Source of the DNA: Metopolophium dirhodum
Lineage: Eukaryota > Arthropoda > Insecta > Hemiptera > Aphididae
Assembly (NCBI RefSeq): GCF_019925205.1
Contig: NC_083560.1
Span: 3,720,001-3,784,000 of the forward strand
Direction of reading: 5' to 3'
DNA: 64,000 nucleotides
The notes beneath the pieces are model-generated. The model ran no database searches. It worked only from the letters and a program-made list of their open reading frames with translations, and was not told the DNA's origin. The translations under genes and the position numbers were made by a program. Below are positions 36,701 through 49,800 of the stretch, piece by piece. Every line of letters starts with the position of its first letter. The stretch's first letter is position 1.

Positions 36701-39700
36701 TCGGGTACATAGTTATATGCTTCGTACCAGGCCAGGGGACCGTATTTTCGTAGATCCGCGGTACAGGCAAACGTGCCTTTTATAATTTTTCCGACCGTGT
36801 TCCGGAAGGTGGCGACGCATCAAACCTATATATTCGGAAAGCTAAGAAAATTCTCCATAAGTCGTTCATAGTTCAGAAGTGTACATGGCTTTCGGGTACA
36901 TAGTAATATGCCTCAGACCAGGCCAGGGGACCGTTTTTTTATAGAGCTGCGGTACTGGGAAACGTATCGTTTAAAATTTTCTGACCGTGTTCTGGAAGGT
37001 GGCGACGCATCAAACCTATATATATGGAAAGCCAGGAAAATTCTCCATAAGTCGTTCATAATTCAAAAGTGTACATGGCTTTCGGGTACATAGTAATATG
37101 CCTCAGACCAGGCCATGGGACTGTTATTTTTATAGAGCTGCGGTACAGGAAACGTATTGTTTATCATTTTTCCGACCGTGTTCCGGAAGGTGGCGACACA
37201 TTAAACATATATATTCAGAAAGTAAAGAAAATTCTCCATAAGGTTGTTCGTAGATCAGGAGTGTACACGGCTTTCGGGGACATAGTAATATGCCTCAGAC
37301 CAGGCCAGGGGACCGTTATTTTATAGATCTGCAGTACAGGGAAACGTATCGTTTATAATTTTTCTGACCGTGTGCCGGAAATTGTCGACGCATCAAACCT
37401 ATATATTTGGAAAGCCAGAAAAATTTTTCATAAGTCGTTCATGTTCAAAAGTGTTCATGGCTTTCGGGTACATAGTAATATTTCTCGGACCAGGCCAGGG
37501 GACCGTTTTTTTGTAGAGCCGTGGAACAGGCAAACGTGCCATTTATAATTTTTCTGACCGTTTTTTGGAAGGTGGCCACGCATCAAACCTATATATATGG
37601 AAAGCCAGGAAAATTCTCCATAAGTCGTTCATAATTCAAAAGTGTACATGGCTTTCGGGTACATAGTAATATGCCTCAGACCAGGCCATGGGACTGTTAT
37701 TTTTATAGAGCTGCAGTACAGGGAAACGTATTGTTTATCATTTTTCCGACCGTGTTCCGGAAGGTGGCGACACATTAAACATATATATTCAGAAAGTAAA
37801 GAAAATTCTCCATAAGTTGTTCATAGTTCAGGAGTGTACACGGCTTTCGGGGACATAGTAATATGCCTCAGACCAGGCCAGGGTACCGTTATTTTATAGA
37901 TCTGCGGTACAGGGAAACGTATCGTTTATAATTTTTCTGACCGTGTGCCGGAAATTGTCGACGCATTAAACCTATATATTTGGAAAGCCAGAAAAATTTT
38001 CCATAAGTCGTTCATTTTCAAAAGTGTTCATGGCTTTCGGGTACATAGTAATATATCTCGGACCAGGCCAGGGGACCGTTTTTTTGTAGAGCCGTGGTAC
38101 AGGCAAACGTGCCATTTATAAATTTTCTGACCGTGTTTTGGAAAATGGCGACGCATCAAACCTATATATTCGATTAGCCAGGAAAATTCTCCATAAGTCG
38201 TTCATAGTTTAAAAGTGTACACGGCTTTCGGAGACATAGTTATATGCCTCAGACCAGGCCAGGGGACCGTTTTTTCGTAGATCCTCTTGTACAGACAAAC
38301 GTGCCATTTATAATTATTCCAACCGTGTTCCGGAAGGTTGTGACGCATTAAGCCTATATATTCGGAAAATTAGGCAAGTCCTCTATAAGACGTTCATAGT
38401 TCAAAAGTGTTCACGGCTTTCGGGTACATAGTAATATACCTCAGACCAGGCAAGGGGACCGTTTTTTCGTAGATCCTCTTGTACAGACAAACGTGCCATT
38501 TATAATTATTCCAACCGTGTTCCGGAAGGTTGTGACGCATTAAGCCTATATATTCGGAAAATTAGGCAAGTTCTCTATAAGACGTTCATAGTTCAAAAGT
38601 GTTCACGGCTTTCGGGTACATAGTAATATATCTCTGACCAGGCAAGGGGACCGTTTTTTTTGTAGAGCCGCGATACAGGCAAACGTGCTATTTATAATTT
38701 TTCCGACCGTGTTCCAAAAAATGGCGACGCATCAAACCTATATATATGGAAAGCCAGGCAAATTCTCCATAAGTCGTTCATAATTCAAAAGTGTACATGG
38801 CTTTCGGGTACATAGTAATATGCCTCAGACCAGGCCATGGGACTGTTATTTTTATAGAGTTGCGGTACAGGGAAACGTATTGTTTATCATTTTTCCGACC
38901 GTGTTCAAGAAGGTGGCGACACATTAAACATATATATTCAGAAAGTAAAGAAAATTCTCCATAAGTTGTTCGTAGTTCAGGAGTGTACACGGCTTTCGGG
39001 GACATAGTAATATGCCTCAGACCAGGCCAGGGGACCGTTATTTTATAGATCTGCAGTACAGGGAAACGTATCGTTTATAATTTTTCTGACCGTGTGCCGG
39101 AAATTGTCGACGCATCAAACCTATATATTTGGAAAGCCAGAAAAATTTTCCATAAGTCGTTCATGTTCAAAAGTGTTCATGGCTTTCGGGTACATAGTAA
39201 TATTTCTCGGAGCAGGCCAGGGGACCGTTTTTTTGTAGAGCCGTGGTACAGGCAAACGTTCCATTTATAATTTTTCTGACCGTGTTTTGGAAGGTGGCCA
39301 CGCACTAAACCTATATATTTGGAAAGCCAGAAAAATTTTCCATAAGTCGTTCATGTTCAAAAGTGTTCACGGCTTTCGGGTACATAGTAATATGCCTCGG
39401 ACCAGGCCAGGGGACAGTTTTTTTTGTAGAGCCGCGGTACAGGCAAACGTGCAATTTATAATTTTTCCGACCGCGTTCCGGAAGGTGGCGACGCATCAAC
39501 ATATACAATTGGAAAGCCAGGAAAATTCTCTATAAGCCGATCATAGTTCAATAGTGTACAAGGCTTTCGGTGGCATAGTACTATGCGTCAGACCATGCCA
39601 GGGGACCGTTTTTTTGTAGAGCCGCGGTACAGGCAAACGTGCCTTTTATAATTTTTCCGACCGTGTTCCGGAAGGTGGCGACGCATCAAACCTATATATT

Positions 39701-42700
39701 TGGAAAGCCAGAAAAATTCTCTATAAGTCGATCATAGTTAAAAAGTGTACACGGTTTTCGGGTACATAGTTATATGCTTCGTACCAGGCCAGGGGACCGT
39801 ATTTTCGTAGATCCGCGGTACAGGCAAACGTGCCTTTTATAATTTTTCCGACCGTGTTCCGGAAGGTGGCGACGCATCAAACCTATATATTCGGAAAGCT
39901 AAGAAAATTCTCCATAAGTCGTTCATAGTTCAGAAGTGTTCACGGCTTTCGGGTACATAGTAATATGCCTCGGACCAGGCCAGGGGACAGTTTTTTTGTA
40001 GAGCCGTGGTACAGGCAAACGTGCAATTTATAATTTTTCCGACCGCGTTCCGGAAGGTGGCGACGCATCAACATATACAATTGGAAAGCCAGGAAAATTC
40101 TCTATAAGCCGATCATAGTTCAATAGTGTACAAGGCTTTCGGTGGCATAGTACTATGCGTCAGACCATGCCAGGGGACCGTTTTTTTGTAGAGCCGCTGT
40201 ACAGGCAAACGTGCCTTTTATAATTTTTCCGACCGTGTTTCGGAAGGTGGCGACGCATCAAACCTATATATTTGGAAAGCCAGAAAAATTCTCTATAAGT
40301 CGATCATAGTTAAAAAGTGTACACGGTTTTCGGGTACATAGTTATATGCTTCGTACCAGGCCAGGGGACCGTATTTTCGTAGATCCGCGGTACAGGCAAA
40401 CGTGCCTTTTATAATTTTTCCGACCGTGGTCCGGAAGGCGGCGACGCATCAAACCTATATATTCGGAAAGCTAAGAAAATTCTCCATAAGTCGTTTATAG
40501 TTCAGAAGTGTACATGGCTTTCGGGTACATAGTAATATGCCTCAGACCAGGCCAGGGGACAGTTTTTTTATAGAGCTGCGGTACAGGGAAACGTATCGTT
40601 TAAAATTTTCTGACCGTGTTCTGGAAGGTGGCGACGCATCAAACCTATATATATGGAAAGCCAGGAAAATTCTCCATAAGTCGTTCATAATTCAAAAGTG
40701 TACATGGCTTTCGGGTACATAGTAATATGCCTCAGACCAGGCCATGGGACTGTTATTTTTATAGAGCTGCAGTACAGGGAAACGTATTGTTTATCATTTT
40801 TCCGACCGTGTTCCGGAAGGTGGCGACACATTAAACATATATATTCAGAAAGTAAAGAAAATTCTCCATAAGTTGTTCATAGTTCAGGAGTGTACACGGC
40901 TTTCGGGGACATAGTAATATGCCTCAGACCAGGCCAGGGTACCGTTATTTTATAGATCTGCGGTACAGGGAAACGTATCGTTTATAATTTTTCTGACCGT
41001 GTGCCGGAAATTGTCGACGCATTAAACCTATATATTTGGAAAGCCAGAAAAATTTTCCATAAGTCGTTCATGTTCAAAAGTGTTCATGGCTTTCGGGTAC
41101 ATAGTAATATTTCTCGGAGCAGGCCAGGGGACCGTTTTTTTGTAGAGCCGTGGTACAGGCAAACGTTCCATTTATAATTTTTCTGACCGTGTTTTGGAAG
41201 GTGGCCACGCACTAAACCTATATATTTGGAAAGCCAGAAAAATTTTCCATAAGTCGTTCATGTTCAAAAGTGTTCACGGCTTTCGGGTACATAGTAATAT
41301 GCCTCGGACCAGGCCAGGGGACAGTTTTTTTGTAGAGCCGCGGTACAGGCAAACGTGCAATTTATAATTTTTCCGACCGCGTTCCGGAAGGTGGCGACGC
41401 ATCAACATATACAATTGGAAAGCCAGGAAAATTCTCTATAAGCCGATCATAGTTCAATAGTGTACAAGGCTTTCGGTGGCATAGTACTATGCGTCAGACC
41501 ATGCCAGGGGACCGTTTTTTTGTAGAGCCACGGTACAGGCAAACGTGCCTTTTATAATTTTCCGACCGTGTTCCGGAAGGTGGCGACGCATCAAACCTAT
41601 ATATTTGGAAAGCCAGAAAAATTCTCTATAAGTCGATCATAGTTAAAAAGTGTACATGGTTTTCGGGTATATAGTTATATGCTTCGTACCAGAACAGGGG
41701 ACCGTATTTTCGTAGATCCGCGGTACAGGCAAACGTGCCTTTTATAATTTTTCCGACCGTGGTCCGGAAGGTGGCGACGCATCAAACCTATATATTCGGA
41801 AAGCTAAGAAAATTCTCCATAAGTCGTTCATAGTTCAGAAGTGTACATGGCTTTCGGGTACATAGTAATATGCCTCAGACCAGGCCAGGGGACCGTTTTT
41901 TTTATAGAGCTGCGGTACAGGGAAACGTATCGTTTAAAATTTTCTGACCGTGTTCTGGAAGGTGGCGACGCATCAAACCTATATATATGGAAAGCCAGGA
42001 AAATTCTCCATAAGTCGTTCATAATTCAAAAGTGTACATGGCTTTCGGGTACATAGTAATATGCCTCAGACCAGGCCATGGGACTGTTATTTTTATAGAG
42101 CTGCAGTACAGGGAAACGTATTGTTTATCATTTTTCCGACCGTGTTCCGGAAGGTGGCGACACATTAAACATATATATTCAGAAAGTAAAGAAAATTCTC
42201 CATAAGTTGTTCGTAGTTCAGGAGTGTACACGGCTTTCGGGGACATAGTAATATGCCTCAGACCAGGCCAGGGTACCGTTATTTTATAGATCTGCGGTAC
42301 AGGGAAACGTATCGTTTATAATTTTTCTGACCGTGTGCCGGAAATTGTCGACGCATTAAACCTATATATTTGGAAAGCCAGAAAAATTTTCCATAAGTCG
42401 TTCATGTTCAAAAGTGTTCATGGCTTTCGGGTACATAGTAATATTTCTCGGAGCAGGCCAGGGGACCGTTTTTTTTGTAGAGCCGTGGTACAGGCAAACG
42501 TTCCATTTATAATTTTTCTGACCGTGTTTTGGAAGGTGGCCACGCACTAAACCTATATATTTGGAAAGCCAGAAAAATTTTCCATAAGTCGTTCATGTTC
42601 AAAAGTGTTCACGGCTTTCGGGTACATAGTAATATGCCTCGGACCAGACCAGGGGACAGTTTTTTTGTAGAGCCGCGGTACAGGCAAACGTGCAATTTAT

Positions 42701-45700
42701 AATTTTTCCGACCGCGTTCCGGAAGGTGGCGACGCATCAACATATACAATTGGAAAGCCAGGAAAATTCTCTATAAGCCGATCATAGTTCAATAGTGTAC
42801 AAGGCTTTCGGTGGCATAGTACTATGCGTCAGACCATGCCAGGGGACCGTTTTTTTGTAGAGCCGCGGTACAGGCAAACGTGCCTTTTATAATTTTTCCG
42901 ACCGTGTTCCGGAAGGTGGCGACGCATCAAACCTATATATTTGGAAAGCCAGAAAAATTCTCTATAAGTCGATCATAGTTAAAAAGTGTACACGGTTTTC
43001 GGGTACATAGTTATATGCTTCGTACCAGGCCAGGGGACCGTATTTTCGTAGATCCGCGGTACAGGCAAACGTGCCTTTTATAATTTTTCCGACCGTGGTC
43101 CGGAAGGTGGCGACGCATCAAACCTATATATTCGGAAAGCTAAGAAAATTCTCCATAAGTCGTTCATAGTTCAGAAGTGTACATGGCTTTCGGGTACATA
43201 GTAATATGCCTCAGACCAGGCCAGGGGACCGTTTTTTTTATAGAGCTGCGGTACAGGGAAACGTATCGTTTAAAATTTTCTGACCGTGTTCTGGAAGGTG
43301 GCGACGCATTAAACATATATATTCAGAAAGTAAAGAAAATTCTCCATAAGTTGTTCATAGTTCAGGAGTGTACACGGCTTTCGGGGACATAGTAATATGC
43401 CTCAGACCAGGCCAGGGTACCGTTATTTTATAGATCTGCGGTACAGGGAAACGTATCGTTTATAATTTTTCTGACCGTGTGCCGGAAATTGTCGACGCAT
43501 TAAACCTATATATTTGGAAAGCCAGAAAAATTTTCCATAAGTCGTTCATTTTCAAAAGTGTTCATGGCTTTCGTGTACATAGTAATATATCTCGGACCAG
43601 GCCAGGGGACCGTTTTTTTGTAGAGCCGTGGTACAGGCAAACGTGCCATTTATAAATTTTCTGACCGTGTTTTGGAAAATGGCGACGCATCAAACCTATA
43701 TATTCGATTAGCCAGGAAAATTCTCCATAAGTCGTTCATAGTTTAAAAGTGTACACGGCTTTCGGAGACATAGTTATATGCCTCAGACCAGGCCAGGGGA
43801 CCGTTTTTTCGTAGATCCTCTTGTACAGACAAACGTGCCATTTATAATTATTCCAACCGTGTTCCGGAAGGTTGTGACGCATTAAGCCTATATATTCGGA
43901 AAATTAGGCAAGTCCTCTATAAGACGTTCATAGTTCAAAAGTGTTCACGGCTTTCGGGTACATAGTAATATACCTCAGACCAGGCAAGGGGACCGTTTTT
44001 TTCGTAGATCCTCTTGTACAGACAAACGTGCCATTTATAATTATTCCAACCGTGTTCCGGAAGGTTGTGACGCATTAAGCCTATATATTCGGAAAATTAG
44101 GCAAGTTCTCTATAAGACGTTCATAGTTCAAAAGTGTTCACGGCTTTCGGGTACATAGTAATATATCTCTGACCAGGCAAGGGGACCGTTTTTTTGTAGA
44201 GCCGCGATACAGGCAAACGTGCTATTTATAATTTTTCCGACCGTGTTCCAAAAAATGGCGACGCATCAAACCTATATATATGGAAAGCCAGGAAAATTCT
44301 CCATAAGTCGTTCATAATTCAAAAGTGTACATGGCTTTCGGGTACATAGTAATATGCCTCAGACCAGGCCATGGGACTGTTATTTTTATAGAGTTGCGGT
44401 ACAGGGAAACGTATTGTTTATCATTTTTCCGACCGTGTTCAAGAAGGTGGCGACACATTAAACATATATATTCAGAAAGTAAAGAAAATTCTCCATAAGT
44501 TGTTCGTAGTTCAGGAGTGTACACGGCTTTCGGGGACATAGTAATATGCCTCAGACCAGGCCAGGGGACCGTTATTTTATAGATCTGCAGTACAGGGAAA
44601 CGTATCGTTTATAATTTTTCTGACCGTGTGCCGGAAATTGTCGACGCATCAAACCTATATATTTGGAAAGCCAGAAAAATTTTCCATAAGTCGTTCATGT
44701 TCAAAAGTGTTCATGGCTTTCGGGTACATAGTAATATTTCTCGGAGCAGGCCAGGGGACCGTTTTTTTGTAGAGCCGTGGTACAGGCAAACGTTCCATTT
44801 ATAATTTTTCTGACCGTGTTTTGGAAGGTGGCCACGCACTAAACCTATAAATTTGGAAAGCCAGAAACATTTTCCATAAGTCGTTCATGTTCAAAAGTGT
44901 TCACGGCTTTCGGGTACATAGTAATATGCCTCGGACCAGGCCAGGGGACAGTTTTTTTTGTAGAGCCGCGGTACAGGCAAACGTGCAATTTATAATTTTT
45001 CCGACCGCGTTCCGGAAGGTGGCGACGCATCAACATATACAATTGGAAAGCCAGGAAAATTCTCTATAAGCCGATCATAGTTCAATAGTGTACAAGGCTT
45101 TCGGTGGCATAGTACTATGCGTCAGACCATGCCAGGGGACCGTTTTTTTTGTAGAGCCGCTGTACAGGCAAACGTGCCTTTTATAATTTTTCCGACCGTG
45201 TTCCGGAAGGTGGCGACGCATCAAACCTATATATTTGGAAAGTCAGAAAAATTCTCTATAAGTCGATCATAGTTAAAAAGTGTACACGGTTTTCGGGTAC
45301 ATAGTTATATGCTTCGTACCAGGCCAGGGGACCGTATTTTCGTAGATCCGCGGTACAGGCAAACGTGCCTTTTATAATTTTTCCGACCGTGGTCCGGAAG
45401 GTGGCGACGCATCAAACCTATATATTCGGAAAGCTAAGAAAATTCTCCATAAGTCGTTCATAGTTCAGAAGTGTACATGGCTTTCGGGTACATAGTAATA
45501 TGCCTCAGACCAGGCCAGGGGACCGTTTTTTTTATAGAGCTGCGGTACAGGGAAACGTATCGTTTAAAATTTTCTGACCGTGTTCTGGAAGGTGGCGACG
45601 CATCAAACCTATATATATGGAAAGCCAGGAAAATTCTCCATAAGTCGTTCATAATTCAAAAGTGTACATGGCTTTCGGGTACATAGTAATATGCCTCAGA

Positions 45701-46829
45701 CCAGGCCATGGGACTGTTATTTTTATAGAGCTGCGGTACAGGGAAACGTATTGTTTATCATTTTTCCGACCGTGTTCCGGAAGGTGGCGACACATTAAAC
45801 ATATATATTCAGAAAGTAAAGAAAATTCTCCATAAGTTGTTCATAGTTCAGGAGTGTACACGGCTTTCGGGGACATAGTAATATGCCTCAGACCAGGCCA
45901 GGGGACCGTTATTTTATAGATCTGCGGTACAGGGAAACGTATCGTTTATAATTTTTCTGACCGTGTGCCGGAAATTGTCGACGCATTAAACCTATATATT
46001 TGGAAAGCCAGAAAAATTTTCCATAAGTCGTTCATGTTCAAAAGTGTTCATGGCTTTCGGGTACATAGTAATATATCTTGGACCAGGCCAGGGGACCGTT
46101 TTTTTGTAGAGCCGTGGTACAGGCAAACGTGCCATTTATAAATTTTCTGACCGTGTTTTGGAAAATGGCGACGCATCAAACCTATATATTCGAAAAGCCA
46201 GGAAAATTCTCCATAAGTCGTTCATAGTTTAAAAGTGTACACGGCTTTCGGGGACATAGTTATATGCCTCAGACCAGGCCAGGGGACCGTTTTTTCGTAG
46301 ATCCTCTTGTACAGACAAACGTGCCATTTATAATTATTCCAACCGTGTTCCGGAAGGTTGTGACGCATTAAGCCTATATATTCGAAAATTAGGCAAGTTC
46401 TCTATAAGACGTTCATAGTTCAAAAGTGTTCACGGCTTTCGGGTACATAGTAATATACCTCAGACCAGGCAAGGGGACCGTTTTTTTGTAGAGCCGCGAT
46501 TCAGGCAAACGTGCTATTTATAATTTTTCCGACCGTGTTCCGGAAAATGGCGACGCATCAAACCTATATATTTGGAAAGCCAGGAAAATTCTCCATAAGT
46601 CGTTCATAATTCAAAAGTGTACAGGGCTTTCGGGGACATAGTAATATGCCTCAGACCAGGCCAGGGGACCGTTTTTTTATAGAGCTGCGGTACTGGGAAA
46701 CGTATCGTTTAAAATTTTCTGACCGTGTTCTGGAAGGTGGCCACGCATAAACCTATATATTCGAAAAGCCAGGAAAAGTCTCCATATGTCGTTCATAGTT
46801 TAAAAGTGTACACGGCTTTCGCAGACATA
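33721..46829. repeat. Heterogeneous satellite segment with 7-, 16- and 29-mer echoes
   Basis: Order is less regular here. The GGGTACC variant of the first box appears at 37,881, 40,937, 42,271 and 43,415, with steps of 16, 7 and 6 monomers. About 37,870-39,940 reappears at 43,404-45,474 (offset 5534 bp, 29 monomers). A segment at roughly 45.0-47.3 kb reappears at 61.2-63.5 kb (offset 16,240 bp). Confidence 0.75.
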
Positions 46830-49800
46830 GTAATATACCTCAGACCAGGCCAGGGGACCGTTTTTTCGTAGATCCTCTTGTACAGACAAACGTGCTATTT
46901 ATAATTTTTCCAACCGTGTTCCGGAAGTTTGTGACGCATTAAGCCTATATATTCGGAAAATTAGGCAAGTTCTCTATAAGTCGTCCATAGTTCAAAAGTG
47001 TACAAGGCTTTCGGGGACATAGTAATATGTCTCAGACCATGCCAGGGGACTGTTTTTTTCATTAAGCTGCGGTACAGGGAAACGTATCGTTTATAATTTT
47101 TCTGACCAAGTTCCGGAAAGTGGCGACGCATTAAACCTATATATTTGGAAAGCCAGGAAAATTCTCTATAAGCCGATCATAGTTCAATAGTGTACAAGGC
47201 TTTCGGTGGCATAGTACTATGCGTCAGACCATGCCAGGGGACCGTTTTTTTGTAGAGCCACGGTACAGGCAAACGTGCCTTTTATAGTTTTTCTGACCGT
47301 GTTCCGGAAGGTTGTGACGCATTAAGCCTATATATTCGGAAAATTAGGCAAGTCCTCTATAAGACGTTCATAGTTCAAAAGTGTTCACGGCTTTCGGGTA
47401 CATAGTAATATACCTCAGACCAGGCAAGGGGACCGTTTTTTCGTAGATCCTCTTGTACAGACAAACGTGCCATTTATAATTATTCCAACCGTGTTCCGGA
47501 AGGTTGTGACGCATTAAGCCTATATATTCGGAAAATTAGGCAAGTTCTCTATAAGACGTTCATAGTTCAAAAGTGTTCACGGCTTTCGGGTACATAGTAA
47601 TATATCTCTGACCAGGCAAGGGGACCGTTTTTTTGTAGAGCCGCGATACAGGCAAACGTGCTATTTATAATTTTTCCGACCGTGTTCCAAAAAATGGCGA
47701 CGCATCAAACCTATATATATGGAAAGCCAGGAAAATTCTCCATATGTCGTTCATAATTCAAAAGTGTACATGGCTTTCGGGTACATAGTAATATGCCTCA
47801 GACCAGGCCATGGGACTGTTATTTTTATAGAGTTGCGGTACAGGGAAACGTATTGTTTATCATTTTTCCGACCGTGTTCAAGAAGGTGGCGACACATTAA
47901 ACATATATATTCAGAAAGTAAAGAAAATTCTCCATAAGTTGTTCGTAGTTCAGGAGTGTACACGGCTTTCGGGGACATAGTAATATGCCTCAGACCAGGC
48001 CAGGGGACCGTTATTTTATAGATCTGCAGTACAGGGAAATGTCTCGTTTATAATTTTTCTGACCGTGTGCCGGAAATTGTCGACGCATCAAACCTATATA
48101 TTTGGAAAGCCAGAAAAATTTTCCATAAGTCGTTCATGTTCAAAAGTGTTCATGGCTTTCGGGTACATAGTAATATTTCTCGGACCAGGCCAGGGGACCG
48201 TTTTTTTGTAGAGCCGTGGTACAGGCAAACGTTCCATTTATAATTTTTCTGACCGTGTTTTGGAAGGTGGCCACGCACCAAACCTATATATTTGGAAAGC
48301 CAGAAAAATTCTCCATATGGCGCTCATAATTCAAAAGTTTTCACGGCTTTCGGGTACATAGTAATATGCCTCGGACCAGGCCAGGGGACAGTTTTTTTTG
48401 TAGAGCCGCGGTACAGGCAAACGTGCAATTTATAATTTTTCCGACCGCGTTCCGGAAGGTGGCGGCGCATCAACATATACAATTGGAAAGCCAGGAAAAT
48501 TCTCGATAAGCCGATCATAGTTCAATAGTGTACAAGGCTTTCGGTGGCATAGTACTATGCGTCAGACCATGCCAGGGGACCGTTTTTTTGTAGAGCCGCG
48601 GTACAAGCAAACGTGCCTTTTATAATTTTTCCGACCGTGTTCCGGAAGGTGGCGACGCATCAAACCTATATATTTGGAAAGCCAGAAAAATTCTCTATAA
48701 GTCGATCATAGTTAAAAAGTGTACACGGTTTTCGGGTACATAGTTATATGCTTCGTACCAGGCCAGGGGACCGTATTTTCGTAGATCCGCGGTACAGGCA
48801 AACGTGCCTTTTATAATTTTTCCGACCGTGTTCCGGAAGGTGGCGACGCATCAAACCTATATATTCGGAAAGCTAAGAAAATTCTCCATAAGTCGTTCAT
48901 AGTTCAGAAGTGTACATGGCTTTCGGGTACATAGTAATATGCCTCAGACCAGGCCAGGGGACCGTTTTTTTTAGAGCTGCGGTACTGGGAAACGTATCGT
49001 TTAAAATTTTCTGACCGTGTTCTGGAAGGTGGCGACGCATCAAACCTATATATATGGAAAGCCAGGAAAATTCTCCATAAGTCATTCATTATTCAAAAGT
49101 GTACATGGCTTTCGGGTACATAGTAATATGCCTCAGACCAGGCCATGGGACTGTTATTTTTATAGAGCTGCGGTACAGGGAAACGTATTGTTTATCATTT
49201 TTCCGACCGTGTTCCGGAAGGTGGCGACACATTAAACATATATATTCAGAAAGTAAAGAAAATTCTCCATAAGTTGTTCATAGTTCAGGAGTGTACACGG
49301 CTTTCGGGGACATAGTAATATGCCTCAGACCAGGCCAGGGGACCGTTATTTTATAGATCTGCGGTACAGGGAAACGTATCGTTTATAATTTTTCTGACCG
49401 TGTGCCGGAAATTGTCGACGCATTAAACCTATATATTTGGAAAGCCAGAAAAATTTTCCATAAGTCGTTCATTTTCAAAAGTGTTCATGGCTTTCGGGTA
49501 CATAGTAATATATCTCGGACCAGGCCAGGGGACCGTTTTTTTGTAGAGCCGTGGTACAGGCAAACGTGCCATTTATAAATTTTCTGACCGTGTTTTGGAA
49601 AATGGCGACGCATCAAACCTATATATTCGATAAGCCAGGAAAATTCTCCATAAGTCGTTCATAGTTTAAAAGTGTACACGGCTTTCGGAGACATAGTTAT
49701 ATGCCTCAGACCAGGCCAGGGGACCGTTTTTTCGTAGATCCTCTTGTACAGACAAACGTGCCATTTATAATTATTCCAACCGTGTTCCGGAAGGTTGTGA

